A stretch of 5,690 nucleotides of DNA, taken from the NCBI GenBank assembly GCA_049688595.1, contig JBAVLA010000025.1:1-5690 (forward strand), written 5' to 3'. This document shows, in pieces, positions 1-5,480 of the stretch (position 1 is the stretch's first letter; each line of letters begins with the position of its first letter). A program made the translations under genes and the position numbers. The stretch comes from Prado023 sp049688595 (lineage in GTDB: Bacteria; Actinomycetota; Actinomycetes; S36-B12; CAIYMF01). The notes beneath the pieces are model-generated. The model was given only the letters and a program-made list of their open reading frames with translations. It did not search any database and was not told the DNA's origin.

Positions 1-2787
1 GGCCCGGGCAGCGCGGGCCAGCGCGCGATCGGTCGGGTGGGGCAGGTCGGCCGGGTCGTCGGCCACCGGCGTGGCGCGCACCGCCACTTCGAGAACACCG
101 CGCAGCGCGTCGTCGAGGTGACCGGCATCGGCATCTCGGAGGCCGTCGCTTACCCTGCGCAGGACGATGTGCCCCTCTGTGAGCGTCCCGGTCTTGTCCG
201 CGCACAGCGTGTTCACCCGCCCGAGAGCCTCGACGGCTCGGGCGTTCCGCACGAGGACGTTGTGTCGTGCCAGTCGGCGGGCAGCCGACAGCTGGGCAGC
301 GGTGGCCAGAAGCGGCAGCCCCTCGGGCACCGCCGCCACCGCGAGGCTGACACCGGTCCCCAGTGTGTCGCGCAGCGGGCGCGCGTGGAGCAGGCCGTTG
401 GCGATAAGGGCTGCCCCGCCAGCCAGGGCCAGCGGCAGCGTCCGGCTGGTCCACGCCGACAGCTGGGCTTCGACCCCGGCGGTTGGGGTGGGTCCCGCGA
501 GCAGGATCGCCCGCCGGGCCTCGGTCTCCTCACCGCTGGCGACGACCACGGCCGCAGCCTCACCGGCTGCGATCCAGGTCCCCTCGTACAGCATCGACGA
601 CCGCTCTGCCACGATGTCGGCCTGCACAGGATCGGCGGACTTGGCCGTCGGCAGGGACTCCCCGGTCAGTGCCGACTCGTCCACCTCCAGGCCCGTCGCA
701 GACAGGATGCGGCAGTCGGCTGGGATCGACTGGCCGGCCAGCAGGCGCACCACGTCGCCCCGCACCAGTTCCCTGGGCAGCACGAGGGCCTCCAGCCCGT
801 CCCGCAGGACGCGGACCTGTTCGGGGCGTTGGCTCAGCAGGGCCGCCGCGGCTCGGTCGGCCTGGACCCGCTGGCTGCCCCCGAGGATCCCGTTGCCCAG
901 CATGACGCTGGAGACCAGGGCGGCGTCGATGACCGAGCCGGCCATCGCCGACAGCCCCGCACCAGCGGCCAGGACCGGGGTCAGTGGGTTCGCCAGCTCG
1001 GTGCCGATCGCCTTGAGCAGCGCGACGGGGTACGAGCTGGCAGCCTGCTCCGACCGGCGACGCTGCGCCGCTACTGAGGACGTCAACCCGTTCGGGGTGG
1101 ACTCCAGCCGGTCGAGGGCCTCCGCCGGGTCCAGTGCGTGCCAGGGCGTCGGGTCGGCTCGCCTGGGCAGCTGCTCCCGGGCCAGCGTCGCCGCGCGGCG
1201 GTATCCGTTGGCAAGGGTCACCGCTGCTGCCAGCGTGCTGGCGGTGGGCACCGCGGACGTTCGGGCACCGGGCAGGTTGGCCAGCGCCACCAGCGCACCG
1301 AGTCCGGATCCGGCTGCGGCCATCCGCGTGCTCTCCCTGGACACCCGTCGGGCCTCACCCACCGCTCGCACCACCAGTACCAGGTCGGTCGGGTCCCCGG
1401 CCGTGATCAGGTGGGCCCCCCATGGCACCGGGATGCCGGGGCGCTTCACCCCGACCCCCAGGTCGGCCGCCGCCAGCCCCAGGTCAGGCAAGCAGGAAAT
1501 CGCAGCGAGCACCCGGCCCTGGCGCTGCAGCCCTTGGACCACATCCAAGAGGGGGTCCTCAATCGGGTTGTGCTCGCTCGGTGAGCGGGAGGTGACCGTC
1601 AGGTCCACACCGGCGGCGGCGGCCGCGGCCTTCAGCAGCGGGTGAGGGATCTGGTCCTCCCGGTCGCCGACCAGCTCGGAGTCCACGACCAGGCAGTCGA
1701 TGCGGTCCAGCAGCCGCAGCGCTGATGTGTCGATCGGCACGAACCCCCGATCGGCTAGCGATCGGCTGGTCTGGGCGGCGAAGCCCTCCCGGCCGAGCAG
1801 GGCCGCCCGCGGCAGCCCGGCGTACAGCAGGCCGACTGCGTCCTGGACACGCCGGCTGGCGATCACGTCCGCCACCACGCCGAGCGCGGACAGCCCGACG
1901 GCTCTCCTGGCGTAGGTTTCTATGGGCCCGTCCGGAAGCGGGACCGGCCGGTCCGGCGGGACGAGTCTTCTGGTACCCGTACCGGGTGGGACCGAGAACA
2001 ACTCTTCCTCGGCGGCGTACCACGCGCGGCGGCGAGCTTCCATCTCCCGCAGCAGCAGCACCCGGTGGCCCAGGTCCGTGGCCGGGACGGCCGGTCCTGC
2101 GGCCAGCGCCGCCAGCAGCGAGTTCCCGAAACCGATGGCCAGGTCCATGACTGGCTTGCCCAAGCGGGACTGGACCGCGCGGTGGACGGGTACGACCTGG
2201 TCGACCACGGACAGCGCCACCGTCAGGTCGACCTCCACCGGCGGGGCAGGGATGCGCATGACCCGGGCGGCGGTGCCAACCCCGATTCCCAGGACGTCAG
2301 CCGCGATGCCGGCTAGGTCGGCCAGGAGCGGCTCGTGGTCCGCGGCGTGGGCGGAGTCCTCCGCGAACGGGTGCCCGCAGAGCCCCAGGTCCCGCTCGAC
2401 CCGGTCGACCAGGTCCACCACCTCCTCCCGGGTGGTCGGCGGGCCGCACGCGACCACCAGTCGGTTGCTCACGGCGTGGACCTCGGACCACTCCACGCCG
2501 TCCAGGGCGCACAGCGCCGGCCTAACCGCCTCGGCGAACCGGACCAGTTCGTCGTGGTCGAGCACTCGAAGCTCGACGTGCAGCCGGTGCGGCACGATAG
2601 CGACCCGCCGGGTCCGGCGCAGGAACCCGGTGACCCCAGAGGTTGCGCCGCCCAGCGGGCCGACCAAGGCTCCGACCGACGCCGCGACCGTGGCCACGGG
2701 CACGGTCGCCATCCGCACCGTGCCGGTGGCCGCGCGCATGGGCACCGCGACCAAGGGGTGCCAGAGGCCCGCCAGGGGCACGGTCAC
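1..2787 (-). CDS. CtpI-type cation-translocating P-type ATPase, N-terminal 929 residues (runs off the left edge)
   Basis: P-type ATPases couple ATP hydrolysis, through a phospho-aspartate, to cation transport across the cytoplasmic membrane. Visible motifs are the actuator loop DESALTGES (TGES at residues 708-711), the M4 motif PEGLP (821-825) and the phosphorylation motif DKTGTLT (Asp864), with the start of the nucleotide-binding domain (HPTDRAL, 917-923). PEGLP without a CPC motif favours a P2-like ion site over P1B heavy-metal pumps; the ion cannot be read from sequence. N-terminal to this are an Ala/Val/Gly-rich hydrophobic stretch (1-55), a ferredoxin/HMA-like domain without CxxC (about 62-136), a CtpI-like segment (188-265), a degenerate P-type module (about 318-500) and a cation-ATPase N-terminal domain (from WHAL, 549). 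M1-M4 fall near 603-618, 620-640, 784-806 and 808-830. The GTG start is set by GGAG 8 nt upstream, which overlaps the stop region of the preceding gene. The hinge GDGxND motif and the C-terminal membrane domain lie outside the window. Family call is firm; CtpI subgroup is from recalled similarity. Confidence 0.93.
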   Translation of the reverse strand, partial: MTVPLAGLWHPLVAVPMRAATGTVRMATVPVATVAASVGALVGPLGGATSGVTGFLRRTRRVAIVPHRLHVELRVLDHDELVRFAEAVRPALCALDGVEWSEVHAVSNRLVVACGPPTTREEVVDLVDRVERDLGLCGHPFAEDSAHAADHEPLLADLAGIAADVLGIGVGTAARVMRIPAPPVEVDLTVALSVVDQVVPVHRAVQSRLGKPVMDLAIGFGNSLLAALAAGPAVPATDLGHRVLLLREMEARRRAWYAAEEELFSVPPGTGTRRLVPPDRPVPLPDGPIETYARRAVGLSALGVVADVIASRRVQDAVGLLYAGLPRAALLGREGFAAQTSRSLADRGFVPIDTSALRLLDRIDCLVVDSELVGDREDQIPHPLLKAAAAAAGVDLTVTSRSPSEHNPIEDPLLDVVQGLQRQGRVLAAISCLPDLGLAAADLGVGVKRPGIPVPWGAHLITAGDPTDLVLVVRAVGEARRVSRESTRMAAAGSGLGALVALANLPGARTSAVPTASTLAAAVTLANGYRRAATLAREQLPRRADPTPWHALDPAEALDRLESTPNGLTSSVAAQRRRSEQAASSYPVALLKAIGTELANPLTPVLAAGAGLSAMAGSVIDAALVSSVMLGNGILGGSQRVQADRAAAALLSQRPEQVRVLRDGLEALVLPRELVRGDVVRLLAGQSIPADCRILSATGLEVDESALTGESLPTAKSADPVQADIVAERSSMLYEGTWIAAGEAAAVVVASGEETEARRAILLAGPTPTAGVEAQLSAWTSRTLPLALAGGAALIANGLLHARPLRDTLGTGVSLAVAAVPEGLPLLATAAQLSAARRLARHNVLVRNARAVEALGRVNTLCADKTGTLTEGHIVLRRVSDGLRDADAGHLDDALRGVLEVAVRATPVADDPADLPHPTDRALARAARA

Positions 2788-2799
2788 GGTGCCTACTCC

Positions 2800-3114
2800 T
2801 CAGGCGGCCCGGGCGCCGGGATCAGCGGCGGGCTGCGCTTCACTCCTGGAGCGGAACGGAGCGGCGAGGGCGTCGATCGCCACCCCTACCCCTGTCGCCA
2901 CTGATGTCCCGGAGACCAGGATCACCTTCTCGGTAGCCGCGCTCGCCGCCCGACCGACCGAGCCGACGCCTCCGCCCACGAGTCCGGACGCGTAGATCCC
3001 TGCCTTGCTCACGCCTGCACCAAGCGCCGTGTGCGGCGTTCGATCCGTCCGGAGCGCTCGGAACCCGATTGCACCGAACGCGGCTCCAAGCGTTGCCGCC
3101 AACCACGTCTCCAT
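2800..3114 (-). CDS. Small Gly/Ala-rich hydrophobic protein, first gene of the P-type ATPase operon
   Basis: A 104-residue protein of unknown function. It starts METWLAATLGAAFGAIGF, one short hydrophobic glycine/alanine segment (about residues 4-18), followed by a basic RALRTDRTPH stretch. A long Gly/Ala/Val-rich segment (about 29-85) is broken by charged residues, and the tail (about 88-104) is polar. This looks like a membrane-anchored or membrane-associated protein. The start is well supported: GAGGAGGT (3121-3128) sits 6 nt before the ATG. Its TGA is 12 nt from the ATPase GTG, and the ATPase ribosome binding site overlaps that stop, so the two genes are probably co-transcribed and translationally coupled. 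Small proteins with a similar N-terminus followed by an amphipathic region occur beside metal ATPases (DUF6110-like), but that resemblance is only of general character. A role as accessory subunit or regulator of the pump is inference from position. Confidence 0.75.
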   Translation of the reverse strand: METWLAATLGAAFGAIGFRALRTDRTPHTALGAGVSKAGIYASGLVGGGVGSVGRAASAATEKVILVSGTSVATGVGVAIDALAAPFRSRSEAQPAADPGARAA

Positions 3115-3302
3115 GTCGACACCTCCTCAGCGGGAACCGGCCCTTCGTGAGGAGGGGCGCAACTCCCCGAACTCCAGTCTGCTTCAGTCGCACCGGCCGC
3201 GGTAAGGGGCATTGGTCCCTCGCCCGGTTGCAGCTCCTCGTCCGTCGACAACACCGCAAGGACGAGGACCGCGACCGTACGATTCACAGCGAACATCCTG
3301 AG

Positions 3303-3314
3303 TCTCCCGGGAGA
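3303..3314. promoter_or_regulatory. 12-bp perfect palindrome, possible operator
   Basis: TCTCCCGGGAGA is a perfect palindrome that sits directly beside the 10-bp tandem repeat and about 190 bases upstream of the first gene of the ATPase operon. Its position fits an operator for a dimeric regulator of the pump. No regulator gene is visible in the window, so this is inference. Confidence 0.3.
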
Positions 3315-3334
3315 GTCGGCTAGTGTCGGCTAGT
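3315..3334 (-). repeat. Two exact tandem copies of a 10-bp unit
   Basis: On the minus strand the unit is ACTAGCCGAC, present twice in a row with no mismatch. On the plus strand it reads GTCGGCTAGT at 3315-3324 and 3325-3334. A period of 10 bp is close to one helical turn, so both copies would present the same DNA face. It may be an iterated protein-binding site controlling the downstream ATPase operon, or simple slippage. Confidence 0.6.
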
Positions 3335-3352
3335 GTCCTGCCGGCCGAACTC

Positions 3353-3365
3353 CCGCGTCACGCGG
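3353..3365. terminator. Short GC hairpin between the transposase remnant and the ATPase leader
   Basis: CCGCG-TCA-CGCGG forms a 5-bp GC stem with a 3-nt loop. It lies about 30 bases past the stop of the minus-strand transposase remnant and could act as a U-less terminator. There is no T-tract, and stems this short are common in GC-rich DNA. Confidence 0.25.
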
Positions 3366-3396
3366 CGGGTGCGTCGTTTCCGGCTCCCCTCTGTTG

Positions 3397-3828
3397 TCAA
3401 GAGGCGGGTTGCGGGGGTCTTGTCGCTGTGGTCTTCCGTGCTGGTGTGGCCGCGGGTTGCGTCATGAGTGCGGGTCCGGGATGTGGCTGATCCGAAGTGC
3501 CGGTGTGCGGGTGTGAGCCGGCCGCGCTGGATTCTTGAGACGCCCCGCAGTGCCCTCCCGGACCCGAGCCCGCCTGGCTGGCCGTCTGGTCTGTTCTTCC
3601 GTGTTCGGCCGTGTGGGCGTCGGCGATGAGTTGGCGGTAGACCGCGTCGGAGATCCGCAGCTTGAGGCAGCGCATGGCTTCCATGGGGGTCTCGCCGGAG
3701 GCGATCTTGCCCAGGTAGTAGGCGCGGCCGGCGGTGTCGTCGCGGCCGCGGGCCTGGAGGTCGTGACCGTGACCGAACTCGCCCGCGAGTCCAGCGGCGG
3801 GCGGGGGGAGCCCCGTGGTTGACAGCAC
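3397..3828 (-). pseudogene. C-terminal remnant of an IS110-type transposase
   Basis: The recognisable part lies at 3616-3744. It reads GRAYYLGKIASGETPMEAMR followed by CLKLRISDAVYRQLIADA, the pattern seen at the C-terminus of a large IS110-family subgroup (AYY-x-K-x(4)-G-x-T, then LK(R)xxSDxVYRxLxxDA). The tail, with TGTSDQPHPGPA, is of the polar, low-complexity kind typical of actinobacterial members. The N-terminal DEDD catalytic domain and most of the C-terminal Transposase_20 domain are absent. Sequence upstream of about 3744 (MLSTTGLPPP...) is not recognisable, so the ATG at 3828 is probably fortuitous. Just past the stop at 3397, another frame reads LDNRGE, like the LDxxxG ending I recall for such proteins, suggesting a late one-base shift. 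A complete IS110 transposase is about 350-450 residues, so this cannot be functional. No element ends were identified. Confidence 0.75.
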
Positions 3829-4162
3829 CGCACGAGCTCAGACGCGGGCCACCGGCACTCGAGGGCTTCGGGCGCCTGCGCCGCCCACGTGGCTGACCCG
3901 GGACCTGCGCTGCGGGAATCGCGGGCGCGGGAGGCTCGGTCGTTGTCTGTGGGCCGCAACCAGCAGTCCTGCGGACCGGAGCTGGCGTTGGCTGCCGGGC
4001 GGACGTCGTTGACCGCGTTGCGGGGTCGCCAGCTGCTCAGGGTCGGCGGTCGGACCGGGGCCACTTCTCGGGAGCCTGCTGAACCAGCGCAAGGACCCAC
4101 AGGCGGTCGGTGGTCGCCGTCGCAGAGGCTCACCTTGCTGGCCGTGGTCGACCTCCCCTGCG
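3829..4162. other. Gene-free stretch downstream of the second higA copy; diverged duplicate of 4975-5164
   Basis: No frame here gives a recognisable protein, although high GC keeps several frames open. Read on the minus strand, the sequence after the stop at 4163 matches that after the intact higA (stop at 5165). Both have a GGTCGA block, then GGTGAGCCTC, and farther on a shared block at 3985-4022 versus 4975-5012 in which GTCAACG and GCCAACGC recur at the same spacing. Below about 3985 the resemblance fades towards the transposase remnant. Confidence 0.55.
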
Positions 4163-4390
4163 TCAGCTTGCGACCAGGGTGGTGACCTTGTCGGTTTCGG
4201 CTCCGTGGAGGTCGCGCTCGACTTCGAGGTCGTAGTCGGTCTGGATGTTGATCCAGAAGCGGTCATCGACGCCCAACGCCCTGGGCAGGCGCAGTGCCGT
4301 CTCGGTCGTGATGGAACGCTTGCCGCGGACGATCTCACTGATGCGGGTCTGGGGGAGCCCGGTGGCTTGGGCCAGGCGGTGCTGCGTTAC
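3985..4390 (-). repeat. Duplicated higA segment, copy 1
   Basis: This stretch aligns with 4975-5391. Across the HTH-coding part (4163-4390) I count about 15 mismatches in roughly 220 bases against 5165-5391, with no gap. The downstream part (3985-4162) is more diverged and has small indels. Both copies have the same orientation and are offset by about 1.0 kb, the arrangement expected for an old tandem duplication or two related insertions. Confidence 0.85.
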
Positions 4391-4440
4391 GGTCGTCCCT
4401 TGGGACCTCGTGCACAAGATCCGCCGGTTGGACCGGGCCA
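4163..4440 (-). pseudogene. higA: Second HigA-type antitoxin copy with a damaged N-terminus
   Basis: The last 72 residues match the intact HigA at 5165-5470 with only a few substitutions: HRLAQATGLPQTRISEIVRG, then KRSITTETALRLPRALGVDD, then RFWINIQTDYD and the VTTLVAS end. This includes the whole XRE-type helix-turn-helix. Upstream the match degrades. Where the intact copy has TPGEILRTEFLEPLGITQ, this one has NRRILCTRSQGTTVTQ, with small indels and a net loss of one codon. The intact copy's first residues (MTTTPRAHD) have no counterpart, and no in-frame ATG or GTG exists between the HTH and the collar gene. A TTG at 4417 could give an 84-residue product that still carries the HTH, so weak DNA-binding function is not excluded. 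No toxin gene precedes it; the collar gene takes that place. Confidence 0.75.
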
Positions 4441-4478
4441 GGTGCTGGTGGAAGGCGTGACCGCCCCACCGGACCAGA

Positions 4479-4500
4479 CCGCAGGAACCTGCACCTGCGG
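4479..4500 (-). terminator. Hairpin just downstream of the tail-collar gene
   Basis: CCGCAGG and CCTGCGG are perfect 7-bp arms separated by an 8-nt loop, starting 10 bases past the collar gene's stop. The position and GC-rich stem fit an intrinsic terminator. There is no T-tract, as is common in actinobacterial terminators. Confidence 0.5.
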
Positions 4501-4509
4501 CCGACGTGT

Positions 4510-4776
4510 CTACTGGTCTTGGCGCCGGGTGTAGATGCCGTTCACGCAGATGATGTAGTTGATCGGGGCCGCGCCCGCCCCGGCCGGGGTGAGCGCGGCG
4601 AGGCTGGGCAGGCCGAACGTGGTGACGCCGTCGCCCCCGGACTGCGTGCCCAGGAGGCTGAACAGGGCCAGTTCGTTTCGATCTGCAGGACCTGTCCCTG
4701 GCAGGACTCCCAGTCGACTGGGGGGAAGCCCCCCGGCGAACAACTTGATCTCGCCCATCAGGACGTCGTCTTCCAT
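4510..4776 (-). CDS. Small stand-alone phage tail-collar (microcystin-dependent-like) domain protein
   Basis: An 88-residue frame. The start MEDDVLMGEIKLFAGG and the segment LALFSLLGTQSGGDGVTTFGLP match the phage tail-collar domain (MGEIxLF...ALFSLLGTxYGGDGxTTFALP). The end INYIICVNGIYTRR matches the usual NYIICxxGIFPxR terminus. Single-domain versions of this short length exist. In phages the domain forms tail-fibre or baseplate tips; the role of the free-standing bacterial form is not established. I chose the ATG at 4776 because GAGGAG ends 5 nt upstream; a GTG two codons earlier is too close to it. The segment between the two matching parts is in the wrong frame: residues 17-35 do not fit the family, while the +1 frame at 4671-4727 encodes FPPVDWESCQGQVLQIETN, which does. 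The gene therefore seems to carry two compensating one-base shifts. No other phage structural gene is nearby. Confidence 0.78.
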   Translation of the reverse strand: MEDDVLMGEIKLFAGGLPPSRLGVLPGTGPADRNELALFSLLGTQSGGDGVTTFGLPSLAALTPAGAGAAPINYIICVNGIYTRRQDQ

Positions 4777-4796
4777 GTGCACTCCTCGGCGTCTGC

Positions 4797-4812
4797 CAGG
4801 CCAACTGGCCTG
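4797..4812. promoter_or_regulatory. Inverted repeat upstream of the tail-collar gene
   Basis: CAGGCCA-AC-TGGCCTG is a perfect 7-bp inverted repeat, 8 bases upstream of the collar gene's ribosome binding site (GAGGAG, 4784-4789) and 20 bases upstream of its ATG. It could be an operator for a dimeric repressor, or a leader hairpin affecting translation. The two neighbouring HigA-type HTH proteins are possible but unproven ligands. Confidence 0.4.
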
Positions 4813-4954
4813 ATCCTCTGAGCCTGCGGTCGATCCCGTGGGGATGATCCTGTGAACGCGGAGGTAGCTGTGGATTGCCTCGCCTAATCTCTTGCCGGGG
4901 TGGTGTCGCGCGCCCTTGAGGCGTTGGTGGGCGACGGGCGTTTGTGACTGCGTC

Positions 4955-4974
4955 TTGGACTACCGTTGGACTAC
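4955..4974. repeat. 9-bp direct repeat with 2-bp spacer
   Basis: TTGGACTAC-CG-TTGGACTAC is an exact direct repeat with a period of 11 bp. It sits at the edge of the duplicated block and has no exact counterpart in the other copy. It could be slippage or an iterated binding site. Confidence 0.5.
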
Positions 4975-5391
4975 GCGTTGGCTGGCGGCGGATCCCGTTG
5001 ACGATGTTGGCGGAGTCGCGGGCGGCTCCGGGGGTCAGCGCATTGATCTGTCTGGGGCGGCTCCTCGGATGACCGCTGGCCCGCTGGAACGACCAAGCCG
5101 GTGATCGGCGTCCCTTCAGGCGGAGGCTCACCTGCTGAGCCGTCCTCGACCTCTCCGCCGCGCGTCAGCTGGCGACCAGGGTGGTGACCTTGTCGAGTTC
5201 GGCTCCATGGAGGTCGCGCTCGACTTCGATGTCGTAGTCGGACTGGATGTTGATCCAGAAGCGGTCATCGACGCCCAACGCCCTGGACAGGCGCAGTGCA
5301 GTCTCGGTGGTGATTGAACGCTTGCCTCGGACGATCTCACTGATGCGGGTCTGGGGGAGTCCAGTTGCTTGGGCCAGGCGGTACTGCGTGA
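4975..5391 (-). repeat. Duplicated higA segment, copy 2
   Basis: Partner of 3985-4390. The match is high through the HTH-coding part (5165-5391) and lower through about 190 bases downstream. It stops at codon 27 of the intact higA, where the N-terminal coding sequence begins to differ by indels. The duplication thus included the end of higA and its downstream DNA, but any toxin part of the other copy is no longer recognisable. Confidence 0.85.
5125..5141 (-). terminator. Hairpin downstream of the intact higA
   Basis: GGCTCA-CCTGC-TGAGCC has perfect 6-bp arms around a 5-nt loop and begins 23 bases beyond the higA stop. It may end the higA transcript, though no T-tract follows. The other higA copy keeps a degraded version of the same stem (around 4125-4142), so the structure probably predates the duplication. 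Confidence 0.4.
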
Positions 5392-5470
5392 TGCCCAGTG
5401 GCTCCAGGAACTCGGTGCGCAGGATCTCTCCGGGTGTGATCGGGTCGTGTGCCCGTGGTGTCGTGGTCAT
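5165..5470 (-). CDS. higA: HigA-family antitoxin, XRE-type helix-turn-helix protein
   Basis: A 101-residue cytoplasmic DNA-binding antitoxin. In HigBA modules HigA binds and blocks the HigB mRNA interferase and represses its own promoter. The sequence has the classic HigA layout: HDPITPGEILRTEFLEPLGI (8-27), then the helix-turn-helix QYRLAQATGLPQTRISEIVR with GKRSITTETALRLSRALG (28-66), then the family signature FWINIQSDYDIEVER (70-84) and a short charged tail. Length equals the usual HigA length. The ATG at 5470 is preceded by AGGAGGG at 5473-5479, unusually close (about 3 nt from the AGGAGG core), lying in the 10-nt gap after the toxin stop. That tight toxin-antitoxin spacing is the normal higB-higA order with translational coupling. 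Here the toxin is truncated, so this antitoxin has no intact partner inside the window. It could act on a toxin elsewhere or simply as a repressor. Confidence 0.92.
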   Translation of the reverse strand: MTTTPRAHDPITPGEILRTEFLEPLGITQYRLAQATGLPQTRISEIVRGKRSITTETALRLSRALGVDDRFWINIQSDYDIEVERDLHGAELDKVTTLVAS

Positions 5471-5480
5471 GGCCCTCCTG

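Larger units (their letters stand above)
3115..3396. other. Leader region upstream of the ATPase operon
   Basis: About 280 bases without a convincing gene. They hold the ribosome binding site of the small hydrophobic protein, a 12-bp palindrome, a 10-bp tandem repeat and a short CCGCG-TCA-CGCGG hairpin (3353-3365). A frame that opens with ATG at 3296 on the minus strand starts with a hydrophobic stretch, but it soon runs out of frame through the real gene at 2800-3114, so I do not call it. The operon promoter should lie here or was disrupted by the adjacent transposase remnant; I cannot point to convincing -35 and -10 boxes. Confidence 0.5.
4813..5164. other. Gene-free stretch between the intact higA and the tail-collar gene
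   Basis: About 350 bases with no recognisable protein on either strand. Contents: a hairpin at 5125-5141 shortly after the higA stop, the block at 4975-5012 duplicated at 3985-4022, and a 9-bp direct repeat at 4955-4974. The promoter of the collar gene should lie in the left part (about 4813-4900), where composition becomes somewhat less GC-rich, but I find no convincing promoter boxes. Confidence 0.5.

Noticed and set aside
37..1645. Long plus-strand open frames opposite the ATPase gene (37-1077 and 167-1645).
   Set aside because: They are antisense to a protein with all the expected P-type motifs. Their translations are Arg/Ser/Pro-rich with no recognisable domain, as expected for the opposite strand of high-GC coding DNA.
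1559..2023. Minus-strand open frame of 154 codons within the ATPase region.
   Set aside because: It is out of frame with the ATPase, and its Arg/Gly/Pro-rich translation is a typical shadow. The ATPase frame continues uninterrupted through this region.
3046..3054. GTTCGATCC, resembling a tRNA T-loop.
   Set aside because: It lies inside the small hydrophobic protein gene, and no matching acceptor, D-arm or anticodon stem is found around it.
3009..3296. Minus-strand frame starting MFAVNRTVAVLVLAVLST, possibly a small secreted or leader peptide.
   Set aside because: The hydrophobic start and a nearby GGGAG are suggestive, but the frame has no stop before it overlaps the well-supported small protein gene by over 100 bases, and the rest is not protein-like.
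3838..4338. Minus-strand frame overlapping the second higA copy and the gene-free stretch.
   Set aside because: It reads the higA DNA in the wrong frame and is Pro/Arg/Ser-rich throughout. The matching DNA in the other copy does not keep the frame open in the same way.
4163..5131. A single 322-codon frame that could fuse upstream sequence to the second HigA HTH.
   Set aside because: It crosses the collar gene in a different frame and the non-coding duplicate. Only the last 72 or so residues resemble any protein, so the long frame is a by-product of few stops at high GC.
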